Notes: a model not told the origin generated them from the letters alone. Positions 53,847 to 63,398 are shown, counted from the stretch's first letter. The stretch: 64,000 nt of DNA from Corynebacterium lemuris (GCF_024919295.1 NZ_JANWTC010000001.1:558001-622000); one strand, 5' to 3'. Translations and numbers: made by a program.

Positions 53847-53848
<2 letters not shown>
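53825..53848 (-). terminator. Stem-loop between tusK and tusE
   Basis: GATCACCCC and GGGGTGATC form a 9-bp stem that includes two bases of the tusK stop codon. No T-run follows on the minus strand, so a processing or attenuation role is likely. Confidence 0.55.
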
Positions 53849-54857
<1,009 letters not shown>

Positions 54858-54902
54858 GGGGGAAACCGTAGCACCAGACAGGGGCGGAAAGAGGGTGACC
54901 GG

Positions 54903-55559
54903 TTACAACCTGACGGTCGCCTTCTCTGCGGTGGCGATGGCGTCGAGGCGGTCGGCGTCGATAAGCCCACCGGAGACGACAACCGCGGAGCCGCCTGCGG
55001 AGAGCGGTTCCAGGACGGACTTCACCAGGCCCTCCGCGGTGGTCCAGCCGGTGGACAGCACGCGCTCAGCGGGGGCGGAAGTGACGACGACATCCATGAG
55101 GGCGGGGGCGGGACCGAAGAACTGGTCGCCGTAGAAGCGGACGGTGGGGCCGAAGTCGATGGCGCCCACCGGTAGCGTGCCGCCGGTTTCGACGACGCCG
55201 CGACCGAAGGGGTCCTCGGTGACCAGGACGACGTCGGCACCCGTGTCCGCCCATTCCTCGTAGGAGGAGGGGGAGGTGAACACGACGTCGGCGTCGCCGG
55301 AGGAACCGAGCTCCCAGTCGACCTCCGCGGCCAGTGCACCGAGCACGATGGCCACCGACTGCCAGCCCACGGGGAGGTCGAGAAGAATGGTGGAGGAGGA
55401 GTCGAGGTCGAGTTCCTCCAGCAGCATGTTGCCGACCTTCGCGGCCCAGTTGTCCAGCGTCTGTGCGGAGAAGTCGAGCCGTGCGCCGGTCGACTCGTTG
55501 TAGACGGTCAGGCGCGGGGCAGCGGGATCCGCATTCAGCAGATGTACAAGAAGCTCCAT
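54903..55559 (-). CDS. TIGR03089-family protein (AMP-binding-enzyme remnant)
   Basis: A 218-aa protein of the TIGR03089 family, found across mycolata. It resembles the N-terminal part of acyl-CoA synthetases (PAAPRLTVYNESTGARLDFSAQTLDNWAAKVGNML...) but has no ATP-binding TSGTTGxPK loop and no C-terminal lid. It is therefore unlikely to adenylate a substrate. It is usually encoded near the LCP gene, as here. The ATG at 55559 is 8 nt from a TACGAT -10 box. Confidence 0.8.
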   Translation of the reverse strand: MELLVHLLNADPAAPRLTVYNESTGARLDFSAQTLDNWAAKVGNMLLEELDLDSSSTILLDLPVGWQSVAIVLGALAAEVDWELGSSGDADVVFTSPSSYEEWADTGADVVLVTEDPFGRGVVETGGTLPVGAIDFGPTVRFYGDQFFGPAPALMDVVVTSAPAERVLSTGWTTAEGLVKSVLEPLSAGGSAVVVSGGLIDADRLDAIATAEKATVRL

Positions 55560-55567
55560 GCCTGCCC

Positions 55568-55573
55568 ATCGTA
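55568..55573 (-). promoter_or_regulatory. -10 box of a probable leaderless promoter for the TIGR03089 gene
   Basis: On the minus strand TACGAT is followed by GGGCAGGC and then the ATG at 55559. Confidence 0.5.
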
Positions 55574-55678
55574 GGCAGAACTGTATAGGTGTGCCGTCGG
55601 TGCTTCTCGACGCCCGCCTCTCCCCACCTTCCATCTAGCCTGGATCCCAGACCCCGCCATCCGGAAGGAACGCAGAGA

Positions 55679-56458
55679 ATGACCAGGGACCTCGCTTCGA
55701 TCGCCGCCGAACTCGACAACGCCCGCGCCACTGCCACGTCCGTCGCCCAGCTGGCCACGGACCTCACGCTGGACAATGCCTATGCCATTCAGGCCCGCAA
55801 CCTGCGCTCCCGCGTTGCGGCGGGGGAGCGCTACATCGGACCGAAGCTCGGTTTCACCTCGAAGTCCAAGATGGAGCAGATGGGTGTTTCCGACGTCATC
55901 GTCGGTTTCCTCACCGCGGAGATGGAACACCGTGCTGACCAGCCCCTGGAGCTGGAGGGCCTGATCCATCCGCGTATCGAGCCCGAGCTCGTCTTCCGTC
56001 TCGGCCAGACCGTGGAGGTGCGTGCCGACGACACTTCCGAGTCCCTCTCCCGGCGCATCCGCGAGAGCGTCGACGCTGTCGCCGTGGGCATGGAGGTCAT
56101 CGACTCCCGCTACCGCGACTTCAAATTCAGCCTCAGCGACGTCGTCGCCGACAACACTTCCGCCGCGCAGTTCATCGTGGGGCAGTGGCAGGACTTCCCC
56201 CGTGAGCTGCGCGGCCTGCCCGTCGAATTCCTCATCAACGGAGAAACCGTCGAAAGCTCCACCACCGACGCCATCCTCGGTGACCCTTTCGTCGCCTTCG
56301 ATCAGCTGGCGACCATGACGTTGCGCTACGGCTTCGAGCTGCCTGCCGGTGCCCCCATTCTGGCCGGCGCCATGACGGCCGCGCACTGGCTCGAGTCCGG
56401 CCAGCGTGTCAAGGTCCGCGTCGAAAGATTCCCCGCGCTCAGCGTGGCCGTGGCATAG
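55679..56458 (+). CDS. 2-keto-4-pentenoate hydratase-like protein (MhpD/FAH-fold)
   Basis: A 259-aa member of the hydratase/decarboxylase branch of the fumarylacetoacetase fold, acting in meta-cleavage pathways in characterised members. Features are KLGFTSKSKMEQMG, HPRIEPELVFRLG with the metal-binding Glu-x-Glu, VAVGMEVIDSRYRDFKFSLSDVVADNTSAAQFIVG, and the C-terminal GAPILAGAMTAAHWL. No aromatic degradation genes are nearby, so the physiological substrate is unclear. A TAGCCT box lies at 55636-55641; GGAAGGAA precedes the ATG. Confidence 0.82.
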   Translation: MTRDLASIAAELDNARATATSVAQLATDLTLDNAYAIQARNLRSRVAAGERYIGPKLGFTSKSKMEQMGVSDVIVGFLTAEMEHRADQPLELEGLIHPRIEPELVFRLGQTVEVRADDTSESLSRRIRESVDAVAVGMEVIDSRYRDFKFSLSDVVADNTSAAQFIVGQWQDFPRELRGLPVEFLINGETVESSTTDAILGDPFVAFDQLATMTLRYGFELPAGAPILAGAMTAAHWLESGQRVKVRVERFPALSVAVA

Positions 56459-56549
56459 CGCTCGATAGGGGGTAGACAGCCCATTTCGTGGCCACAAGGT
56501 CGTGTTCCTGGCGAGGATGGAGGAAACACCTGTCGAGAAAGGACCTACC

Positions 56550-56903
56550 ATGCAGCCGACCTCCGACCACCCCTACGCAATGGCCAAACGCGCCGGGGAT
56601 TTCATCTTCGTCTCCGGGGCACTGTCCGTGGATGAGAACTACCAGCCGGTGTCCGGACGGAAGGAGGCCCTGGCTGCGGCGCTGGAGCGGATGACGGAAC
56701 GGCTCGCTTCCGCGGGTGGAACTATGGATCAGCTGGTGAAGTTGACCTACTTCGTCACGGACATCACGCTGCGTGAAGAGGCGAACGGACAGTTTGTTGA
56801 ACACTTCGCTGAGGCTCGCCCGGCGCGGACATTCCTGGAAGCGTCGAATCTTCCGTACGGGGCGACGGTGGAGATTGATGCGATTGCTTATGTGGGGGAG
56901 TGA
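56550..56903 (+). CDS. RidA/YjgF-family enamine deaminase-like protein
   Basis: A 117-aa trimer-forming RidA-family protein: YAMAKRAGDFIFVSGALSVDENYQPV, LVKLTYFVTDI, and ARTFLEASNLPYGATVEIDAIAYV. RidA hydrolyses reactive 2-aminoacrylate. The catalytic Arg of true RidA (in the RxxVxV motif near residue 105) is replaced by a segment without that arginine (PYGATVEIDAIA), so it belongs to another Rid subgroup and activity is uncertain. ATG 56550 is chosen from AAAGGA 6-7 nt upstream. Confidence 0.78.
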   Translation: MQPTSDHPYAMAKRAGDFIFVSGALSVDENYQPVSGRKEALAAALERMTERLASAGGTMDQLVKLTYFVTDITLREEANGQFVEHFAEARPARTFLEASNLPYGATVEIDAIAYVGE

Positions 56904-56942
56904 GTCCGGGCGGTACTGAAACCTGCGGAGCCTCGGAACCAC

Positions 56943-58112
56943 TCACCCATAGTTCAGGTTCAGCACCCCGACACCCGTCAGCACCGCTACAGGTGCGAGC
57001 ACCAGCCCGCCGACAACAAACATCCCCCAGCCCACCTGCACCCCTTGCTGCCTGGCCTGATGAGCCCACAGCAGGGTGGCCAGGGAGGCCCAGGGGGTGA
57101 TGATCGGCCCGGCGTTTACTCCGATAAGCAGCGCCATGAAGCTCTCGGGCGAGCTCGCTGCGGGCTCAAGTGCAAGGTAGGCGGGGATGTTGTTGATCAA
57201 GTTGGACAGCACCACGCCCGCGAAGGCGAGGGCGAACATCCCTGAGTCTGACAGCGCTGACAGCACCGGATCCAGCAGACTCAGACTGTGGATGATCGCC
57301 GCACCCGTCGTCAGGGAAAAGGCGAACAGCAGGGTCGCCCACGGGATCATGTGGTGCACCGGGGTGGGCAGCGACCAGTGGCGCAGCAGTCCCAGGGCGA
57401 TGAGCGCGGCGACGGTGGTGGGGATCCAGACGTCGACAGGCATGAGCAGGGCGATCAGCAGCACGCCGATCAGGCCGGTGAAGACCTTCGTCTCCCGGTC
57501 GAGGCCAGGAGTCCCGCCACTGATGACACCAGCCTGCCCGTCAGGGGTCACATGAAGAAACCGGGCCACCACCAGCGGCGCAATCCCCGCCACCACCACC
57601 AGCACCAGCGCAGGCAGCCAGCTCACTGCCACATAATCAGCGATACCGTCAAATGCGTCGGTCTGCACCGCCAGCAGGTTGGTCAGGTTGGAGATCGGCA
57701 GGAGCAGGGAACCGAGGTTCGCCATCCAGATCACCGCGAAGGCGGCGGCCAAGGGGTGGATGCCGACGCCGCGGGCCAGCGTGATCACCAGCGGGGTGAC
57801 CAGGATGGCGGTGGTGTCCAGGGAGAAGAAGACGGTGATCACCAGGCTCACACCCAGGATCAGTGCCCAGGCACGCGCCGACGATCCACGTCCCGGGGTT
57901 GCCCCGCCCAGGCCGAGCACCGCCTGCACCTTCCCGATCACCGCCCCGAAGGTGTTGACGGCCCCGGCGGCCGCGACGACCACGGACATGGCGGCGACAA
58001 AACCGAGGACGGGCAGGATGCGGGAGAGGAGGGTGGGGACGGACGGGGCGTCGATAAGCAGGAGGGTGATCAGCCCCAGCGCTGAGACCAGCGCCAGCAC
58101 CGGGGTGCGCAT
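56943..58112 (-). CDS. ArsB/SLC13-type anion or ion transporter
   Basis: A 389-aa, about 11-helix member of the ion-transporter superfamily (ArsB/NhaD/citrate-Mg families). Two re-entrant-like repeats show FFSLDTTAILVTPLVITLA and VLSNLINNIPAYLALEP, the SxDTTA/SNxINNxP motifs of ArsB-like proteins. Arsenite export is possible, but no arsR or arsC is nearby, so specificity is open. The start is 4 bp after lcpA's stop, so it is probably in the same transcript. Confidence 0.8.
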   Translation of the reverse strand: MRTPVLALVSALGLITLLLIDAPSVPTLLSRILPVLGFVAAMSVVVAAAGAVNTFGAVIGKVQAVLGLGGATPGRGSSARAWALILGVSLVITVFFSLDTTAILVTPLVITLARGVGIHPLAAAFAVIWMANLGSLLLPISNLTNLLAVQTDAFDGIADYVAVSWLPALVLVVVAGIAPLVVARFLHVTPDGQAGVISGGTPGLDRETKVFTGLIGVLLIALLMPVDVWIPTTVAALIALGLLRHWSLPTPVHHMIPWATLLFAFSLTTGAAIIHSLSLLDPVLSALSDSGMFALAFAGVVLSNLINNIPAYLALEPAASSPESFMALLIGVNAGPIITPWASLATLLWAHQARQQGVQVGWGMFVVGGLVLAPVAVLTGVGVLNLNYG

Positions 58113-58116
58113 GGGC

Positions 58117-59697
58117 CTAGTTCACGCAGCGGGGGCCGTCGCCGCCGGCGTCGATCTCAGGGGCGACCTCGGCGGCTCCGAAATCGCTGCCCGGGGTGCC
58201 CACGGTGTCCCCGGCGGAGGGGGCAGTGGGGGAGGGCAGTGCGGCGGCGTCACCGAGGGGGCCGTTCCAGTCGTCATGGGCGACCACGACGAAGGTCTCG
58301 GGGCCCAGGCTGGCACTGGCGGAGACCGGCAGGCCGCCGAGAGCCTCGGCGAGCGCGAGGGCACGCGGGTCGGAGGGGTCAGCGACCACGACCTGGCTCT
58401 GTCCGTAGATGCCAGGCAGGGCGTTGGTCACCTCGGAGACCTCATAACCCTCCTCGGTGAGCCAGCCGCCCACATTGCCGGCCAGTCCGGCGGTGGCCCC
58501 GGCGTTGAGGACGTGGATGTCCACACCCGGCAGCGGGGCGGCAGGGGCCTCCTCCGGAGCACCGGTGTCTTCGGCGGGGGCTTCGTCCTCACCGAGCAGC
58601 TCGTCCATCCAGGCATGGACGGTGGGGATATCGACGGTGACGATGGATTCGCCGTAGTCACCGGTGCCGTCGATGGAGGTCACCGGGATGGTGTTGAACA
58701 CGACGTTGCCGCCGGCGAGGTTGGCCAGCTGGGTGGCAAACGACATGATGTCCCACTGGTCGTCGATGACCACGGAACGCTCCACGGCGGTGCCCATGTC
58801 GGTCAGCTTCGCCGGACTGGTCAATGTGCCCGCGGCCAGCACCTTGTTCACCAGAGATGCCATGAAGGCCTGCTGGCGGACGATGCGGTCGAGGTCACCG
58901 CGCGGCAGGCCGTGGCGCTGGCGCACGAAGGCCAGGGCCTGGGCACCGTCGAGGGTCTGCACGCCAGCGTGGAAGTCAGCGCCGGAGAGGTGGTCACTGA
59001 CGTCGTTGTTCAGGCAGACATCCACGCCACCGACGGCATCGGTGAGCAGGACGAAGCCGAACAGGCCGACCTCGGCATAGTGGTCGACCTCCACACCCGT
59101 CAGTTCGGTGACCGCGCCGATCAGGCCCTGGCGGCCGGCGTCGGTGGCCTGGGATTCGATGCGGTTCTCATCGGTCCGCCCGCGGGCCTGCAACTCCTCG
59201 CGCTTGGCCACCTTGTGGTTGGCGAAGACACCGTTGATCTTCATGTTGCCGAAGTCCTCATCGTGGACATAGGTGTCACGCGGAATGGACACGGCGGTGG
59301 CGGAGGAACCGTCGTTGGGCACGCGGATGACCATGATGGTGTCGGTGTTCTCCTCACCGTCATCCACGCCGGCGCGCAGGCGCCGTAGCTCCTCCTCGGA
59401 GAGGGGGTTGCCCTGGGCGTCGGTACGCGAATCGGAACCGACGAGCAGGATGTCGGTCGCCCCGTCCGGGGCACGGCCCTTCATACCCTGGCCGCCGCCG
59501 AGGGAGAGGTTGCCGGCGGAGGCCAGATCGTTGCCGAGGCGCCCCACGGAGAAGTACCCCAGCGCAGAGACCAGCAGGACCATCACGGACAGTGCCGCGA
59601 TGATCACCTTCACCGGGGTCGGACCAGCCTGCCGGACGGAGGGTCCGGCGGGCGGGGCTGCCTGGATATCGCGCACGCGACGGTACTTGTCACTCAC
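58117..59697 (-). CDS. lcpA: LCP (LytR-CpsA-Psr) phosphotransferase LcpA
   Basis: A 526-aa protein. A cytosolic basic N-terminus precedes one membrane helix (about 28-48), then the extracytoplasmic LCP domain (DILLVGSDSR, NTDTIMVIRV, AVSIPRDTYV with the phosphate-binding Arg, KINGVFA, FVRQRHGLPRGDLDRIVRQQAFM), an acidic linker, and a C-terminal LytR_C domain (DIHVLNAGATAGLAGNVGGWL). LcpA joins arabinogalactan to peptidoglycan in corynebacteria. The GTG at 59697 is chosen because TAGACT lies 8 nt upstream; a TTG nine bases earlier would sit in the promoter gap. It is divergent from wbbL. Confidence 0.92.
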   Translation of the reverse strand: MSDKYRRVRDIQAAPPAGPSVRQAGPTPVKVIIAALSVMVLLVSALGYFSVGRLGNDLASAGNLSLGGGQGMKGRAPDGATDILLVGSDSRTDAQGNPLSEEELRRLRAGVDDGEENTDTIMVIRVPNDGSSATAVSIPRDTYVHDEDFGNMKINGVFANHKVAKREELQARGRTDENRIESQATDAGRQGLIGAVTELTGVEVDHYAEVGLFGFVLLTDAVGGVDVCLNNDVSDHLSGADFHAGVQTLDGAQALAFVRQRHGLPRGDLDRIVRQQAFMASLVNKVLAAGTLTSPAKLTDMGTAVERSVVIDDQWDIMSFATQLANLAGGNVVFNTIPVTSIDGTGDYGESIVTVDIPTVHAWMDELLGEDEAPAEDTGAPEEAPAAPLPGVDIHVLNAGATAGLAGNVGGWLTEEGYEVSEVTNALPGIYGQSQVVVADPSDPRALALAEALGGLPVSASASLGPETFVVVAHDDWNGPLGDAAALPSPTAPSAGDTVGTPGSDFGAAEVAPEIDAGGDGPRCVN

Positions 59698-59705
59698 GGG
59701 CGTCA

Positions 59706-59711
59706 AGTCTA
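59706..59711 (-). promoter_or_regulatory. -10 box of a probable leaderless promoter for lcpA
   Basis: On the minus strand TAGACT is followed by TGACGCCC and then GTG 59697. Confidence 0.55.
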
Positions 59712-59754
59712 GGGCATCGGAGTGGCGTACCGGGCCTCAGACGAGGGGCGGCAC

Positions 59755-59760
59755 TATGCT
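59755..59760 (+). promoter_or_regulatory. -10 box of a probable leaderless promoter for wbbL
   Basis: TATGCT ends 9 nt before GTG 59770. The lcpA and wbbL -10 boxes lie only 43 bp apart in the shared control region. Confidence 0.5.
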
Positions 59761-59769
59761 GTGCACATT

Positions 59770-60675
59770 GTGACCTACTCCCAGAAGCCGCCGGTCGCCG
59801 TCATCACGGTGACCTATTCTCCGGGCCGCCATCTGACGGCCTTCCTCGACAGCCTGACAGAGGCCACTGCCCAGGGCACCCACGTGATCCTCGCCGACAA
59901 CGGCTCCGTGGACGGCTCCCCCGAGGAGGCCGCACGCACCCGACGGAAGGTGGAGTTCCTGCCCACCGGCGGCAACCTCGGCTACGGCACGGGCATGAAC
60001 GTCGGTGCCCGCCACCTGCAGCCGCTTCGCGACGCCGGGGAGGTCGACCCTGAGTTCCTCGTCCTGAGCAACCCCGACGTCGTCTTCAGCGAGGGTGCGA
60101 TCGATGAACTCATCGCCTGTGCCCGCCGCCGGCCGGAGGCCGGTGCCGTCGGACCGCAGATCGTGGAACCGGACGGCAGCATCTATCCCTCCGCCCGTGC
60201 GCTGCCCGGCATGCGCAACGGCATCGGCCATGCCCTGCTCGGCCAGATCTGGCCGAAGAACCCGTGGACGCGCGCCTACCGCGATGACGCGGACATGGAG
60301 ACCGAACGCACCGCCGGCTGGCTCTCAGGCTCCTGCCTGCTGGTGCGCTGGGACGCCTTCGACGCCGTCGGGGGTTTCGACGAGCGCTACTTCATGTACA
60401 TGGAGGACGTTGACCTGGGCGACCGCCTGGCCCGCGCCGGTTATGAGAACATCTACTGTCCGGCCGCGACCATCACCCACGCGAAGGGGCACGTCGCAGG
60501 CAAGCACGCCGACACCATGCTGCCGGCCCACCACGAATCGGCCTACCGCTTCCAGGCGGACAGGTTGCCGCACTGGTGGCAGGCACCGGCGCGGCTGTTG
60601 ATCCGTATCGGGTTGAAGACCCGCAGCGCCCTCGCCGTCGCCCGCACCCGATCCAGCAACCGAAAGGACTCCTGA
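59770..60675 (+). CDS. wbbL: Rhamnosyltransferase WbbL (arabinogalactan linker)
   Basis: A 301-aa GT2-family glycosyltransferase adding rhamnose to decaprenyl-PP-GlcNAc in the disaccharide linker between peptidoglycan and arabinogalactan. Family features are VITVTYSPGRHLTAFLDSL, LADNGSVDGSPE, LPTGGNLGYGTGMNVG, FLVLSNPDVVF (DxD-like), WLSGSCLLVRWDAFDAVGGFDERYFMYMEDVDLGDRL. Start chosen from the leaderless promoter. manC begins 2 bp after its stop. Confidence 0.92.
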   Translation: MTYSQKPPVAVITVTYSPGRHLTAFLDSLTEATAQGTHVILADNGSVDGSPEEAARTRRKVEFLPTGGNLGYGTGMNVGARHLQPLRDAGEVDPEFLVLSNPDVVFSEGAIDELIACARRRPEAGAVGPQIVEPDGSIYPSARALPGMRNGIGHALLGQIWPKNPWTRAYRDDADMETERTAGWLSGSCLLVRWDAFDAVGGFDERYFMYMEDVDLGDRLARAGYENIYCPAATITHAKGHVAGKHADTMLPAHHESAYRFQADRLPHWWQAPARLLIRIGLKTRSALAVARTRSSNRKDS

Positions 60676-60677
60676 CC

Positions 60678-61775
60678 GTGACCGACCCTGAGTTCAAGGC
60701 CGATCCGTCGCGTACCGACGCCGTCATTCTCGTGGGAGGCCGCGGCACCCGCCTGCGCCCCCTGACGGTGAACACCCCGAAGCCAATGCTGCCCACGGCA
60801 GGCTATCCCTTCCTCCAGCACCTGCTGGCCCGTATCAGGGCCGCCGGGATCACCCACGTGGTGCTGGGGACCTCCTACAGGGCTGAGGTCTTCGAGGAAT
60901 ACTTCGGTGACGGATCGGAGATGGGCTTGGAGATCGAGTACGTCGTGGAGGAGGAGGCCCTGGGCACCGGTGGCGGCATCCGCAACGTCTACGACCGCCT
61001 GCGCCATGACACGGTGATGGTCTTCAATGGTGATGTTCTCGGCGGCACCGACCTGCGTGCCATCCTGGACACACACGCCTCCCGCCAGGCTGACCTGACC
61101 ATGCATCTGGTGCGTGTCGCAGATCCGCGGGCCTTCGGCTGCGTGCCCACCGACGAAGAGGGGCGCGTGCTGGAGTTTCTGGAGAAGACCGAGGACCCGC
61201 CGACCGACCAGATCAACGCCGGTTGTTATGTCTTCCGGCGCGAACTCATCGAGGAGATCCCCGCGGGCCGGGTCGTCTCCGTCGAGCGTGAGACTTTCCC
61301 GGCGCTGCTGGAGCAGGATCGGCGCGTCTACGGACATGTGGACAACGCCTACTGGCGGGACATGGGCCGCCCCGACGACTTCGTCCGGGGCTCCTCGGAT
61401 CTCGTGCGCGGTATCGCGCACTCGCCGCTGCTTGAGGGGCGTACCGGGGAGGCGCTCATCGACGCCACCGCAGGTATCGCCGCAGGTTCCATCCTGGTCG
61501 GCGGTACCTGGGTGGGGCGTGGCTCGGAGATCGGGGCCGGTTGCCGCCTGGATGATTCCGTGGTCTTCGACGGCGTGACCATCGAGCCGGGTGCGGTCAT
61601 CCGTGACTCCATCATCGCTGCAGGTGCGCGTATCGGCGCGAACGCCCGAATCACCAACTGCGTCATTGGTGAGGGAGCCCAGATCGGGGCCCGATGTGAG
61701 CTCGTGGGTGGGATGCGGGTGTGGCCGGGGGTGGTCATCCCGGACAACGGGGTGCGTTTTTCCTCGGATGCGTGA
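60678..61775 (+). CDS. manC: Mannose-1-phosphate guanylyltransferase
   Basis: A 365-aa nucleotidyltransferase making GDP-mannose for lipoglycans. The N-terminal pyrophosphorylase domain has VILVGGRGTRLRPLTVNTPKPMLP and VFNGDVLGG; the C-terminal left-handed beta-helix has hexapeptide repeats (IRDSIIAAGARIGANARITNCVIGEGAQIGA). RmlA-like naming (rmlA2) is also used for such genes. GTG 60678 has CGAAAGGACTC upstream inside the end of wbbL; the two genes form an operon. Confidence 0.88.
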   Translation: MTDPEFKADPSRTDAVILVGGRGTRLRPLTVNTPKPMLPTAGYPFLQHLLARIRAAGITHVVLGTSYRAEVFEEYFGDGSEMGLEIEYVVEEEALGTGGGIRNVYDRLRHDTVMVFNGDVLGGTDLRAILDTHASRQADLTMHLVRVADPRAFGCVPTDEEGRVLEFLEKTEDPPTDQINAGCYVFRRELIEEIPAGRVVSVERETFPALLEQDRRVYGHVDNAYWRDMGRPDDFVRGSSDLVRGIAHSPLLEGRTGEALIDATAGIAAGSILVGGTWVGRGSEIGAGCRLDDSVVFDGVTIEPGAVIRDSIIAAGARIGANARITNCVIGEGAQIGARCELVGGMRVWPGVVIPDNGVRFSSDA

Positions 61776-62011
61776 CGACACGCCGGGAAACCTGGGAATT
61801 GTTGCCAGAAATTTGACTACCCCCCATATGTAGTGCCCCCGACAATTACCCCCGCGCCTTTTTGGTTGTGACTGCTGTGACTGGTGGGATTGGTGACCTG
61901 CGATTATGTCGGGCAACCAAAAATTCCCGTTAGTATCGGTTGACGACATTTAGTGATCAGGTGTCTAATCGCATCAGTGTTAAAGGTAACCGAACGGAGA
62001 AGGGGGACAGC
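61776..62011 (+). promoter_or_regulatory. 236-bp upstream region of whcD
   Basis: TAGTAT at 61931-61936 is a good -10 box (leader about 70 nt). Further up are a 9-bp-spaced direct repeat, TGTGACTGC-TGTGACTGG (61867-61884), and three runs of five C at roughly 13-14 bp spacing between 61820 and 61852. No gene is present. The direct repeat could be a regulator site, such as a response-regulator box. Confidence 0.5.
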
Positions 62012-62329
62012 ATGGACAACATGGCTGACGGCACCGTTCTCCGTGGAGGAATGAGCAGCATCACCGGAGCAGCAGTGGAAATGAGCCTGGACGAGCTTTT
62101 CGGCGCCGTGGAGCAGGAATGGCAGGACCAGGCCCTCTGCGCGCAGACCGATCCGGAGGCTTTTTTCCCTGAGAAGGGCGGCTCCACCCGGGAGGCCAAA
62201 CGCATCTGCATGGCCTGCGCGGTCCGCGACGAGTGCCTTGAGTACGCACTCGAGCATGATGAACGTTTCGGTATCTGGGGCGGACTCTCCGACCGGGAGC
62301 GCCGCCGCCTGAAGAAGCAGATCGGTTAG
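62012..62329 (+). CDS. whcD: WhiB2-type iron-sulfur regulator WhcD
   Basis: A 105-aa WhiB-family protein with the four cluster-binding cysteines Cys43, Cys66, Cys69 and Cys75 (LCAQTDPEAFFP, RICMACAVRDEC), the GIWGG turn (87-91), and the basic tail RERRRLKKQIG. WhiB2/WhcD interacts with WhiA to control cell division genes in actinobacteria. The start at 62012 follows AAGGGGG; further in-frame ATGs at 62021 and 62051 could give shorter forms. A strong terminator follows. Confidence 0.92.
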   Translation: MDNMADGTVLRGGMSSITGAAVEMSLDELFGAVEQEWQDQALCAQTDPEAFFPEKGGSTREAKRICMACAVRDECLEYALEHDERFGIWGGLSDRERRRLKKQIG

Positions 62330-62344
62330 GAAGCCCCCACCTGC

Positions 62345-62369
62345 GGCCCTGTATCCACAGGGCCTTTTT
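62345..62369 (+). terminator. Rho-independent terminator after whcD
   Basis: GGCCCTGT-ATCC-ACAGGGCC followed by TTTTT: a perfect 8-bp stem and five T. Confidence 0.92.
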
Positions 62370-62391
62370 CTGATTCAGTCTCCCCCTTGGA

Positions 62392-62847
62392 TCACCACTG
62401 GAAGCCGGGGTCGATGTCCCGCGGGTCCAGGTTGAGGAACTGGGACACCAGGACGGTCAGGATCGTCGCCAGCAGCTCCTCGCGCTCCTGCGGGTGGGCG
62501 GCGCGCTGCTCGATGGGCATCCGGAAGACCACGATCCGGGCCCGGGTGGGCCTGCCCTGCGGGTCCACGCCCGCCGGAATGATCCGGCCCAGGGGTACAG
62601 GGCCGTCGGCCACGATCTCGTCGGGCATCACGGTCATGTCGGCCCGCAGCTGCATCCGGGGCACGGTGTCCACCGCGATGTCCAGGCCGGCCAACTGCTC
62701 CGGGAAGGAGTGCTGGATGGGGGCGTAGGCCTCGAGGACCGCCACGTCGAAGGACTCCGCCCGAGTGCGGTAGCGGGGGGCGGCCGTGGGCAGGAGCGGG
62801 CCGCGCAGCCCCCTGCCGTGCCGGTCACGGTGGGTCCTGGTGTGCAT
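62392..62847 (-). CDS. DUF1025-like 'metallopeptidase family' protein lacking the HExxH site
   Basis: A 151-aa protein conserved beside whiB2 and manB in mycolata. The fold resembles the small zincin-like DUF1025 family (FDVAVLEAYAPIQHSFPEQL, LGRIIPAGVDPQGRPTRARIVVFRMPIEQRA). The segment that should carry the zinc site HExxH reads LLATILTVLVSQFLNLDP, without the histidines or glutamate. It should not be a protease. The start at the GTG/ATG 62847 (MHTRTHRDRHGRG) gives a basic N-terminus; a later start is possible. Confidence 0.7.
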   Translation of the reverse strand: MHTRTHRDRHGRGLRGPLLPTAAPRYRTRAESFDVAVLEAYAPIQHSFPEQLAGLDIAVDTVPRMQLRADMTVMPDEIVADGPVPLGRIIPAGVDPQGRPTRARIVVFRMPIEQRAAHPQEREELLATILTVLVSQFLNLDPRDIDPGFQW

Positions 62848-62922
62848 GTCAACAGATCATAGGGGGTGGCTGCCGGAAACAGCGCGCGGCGCGCGGTGTT
62901 ACCGGAATCTCAAGGGAGGGTT

Positions 62923-62928
62923 TAGACT
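62923..62928 (+). promoter_or_regulatory. -10 box of a probable leaderless promoter for the DUF3499 gene
   Basis: TAGACT ends 8 nt before GTG 62937. Confidence 0.6.
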
Positions 62929-62936
62929 CGGGTCCT

Positions 62937-63371
62937 GTGAGCCAGTTTCGACGTTGTTCCCGCCCGGGCTGCGGCAAACCTGCCGTGGCCACCATGACGT
63001 ACGCCTACGCCGAGTCCACCGCAGTGGTGGGTCCGCTGGCGCCCGCCGCCGAGCCCCACAGCTGGGATCTGTGCGACCACCACGCGGAGAAGATCACCGC
63101 GCCGCTCGGTTGGGAGATGCTTCGTGTCAACCACATCGACATCGATGACGATGAGGACCTCACGGCCCTCGCCGAAGCTGTCCGCGAGGCCGGCCGCGTC
63201 ACCAGCGGACTCGTCGAATCAGAGGGGCCCGACCTCGATCCGGTGGACCCGGCCGACCCGGAGACCTCCATCCACCCGGTCCATCAGTCCAAGCGGGTCA
63301 ACGAGGAGCGGCAGCGCCGCCGTTCGCATCTTCGCCTGGTTGAGGGCGACGGCGGGGACGCTGAGGAGTAG
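62937..63371 (+). CDS. DUF3499-family conserved actinobacterial protein
   Basis: A 144-aa protein with a likely zinc ribbon: RRCSRPGCGKPA at the N-terminus and WDLCDHHAEKI about 35 residues later. An acidic middle (DIDDDEDLTALAEAVREAG) and a basic C-terminus (RQRRRSHLRLVEGD) follow. The family is conserved between whiB2 and manB in actinobacteria. Nucleic-acid binding is plausible but undemonstrated. The GTG start follows from the leaderless promoter. Confidence 0.82.
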   Translation: MSQFRRCSRPGCGKPAVATMTYAYAESTAVVGPLAPAAEPHSWDLCDHHAEKITAPLGWEMLRVNHIDIDDDEDLTALAEAVREAGRVTSGLVESEGPDLDPVDPADPETSIHPVHQSKRVNEERQRRRSHLRLVEGDGGDAEE

Positions 63372-63398
63372 TCCGACTGCCCCGCAGGGAATTCCCAG

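Noticed and set aside
61800-61860. C5 runs upstream of whcD as a G-quadruplex on the minus strand
   Set aside because: Only three G5 tracts are present within range; a fourth is needed for a standard intramolecular quadruplex.
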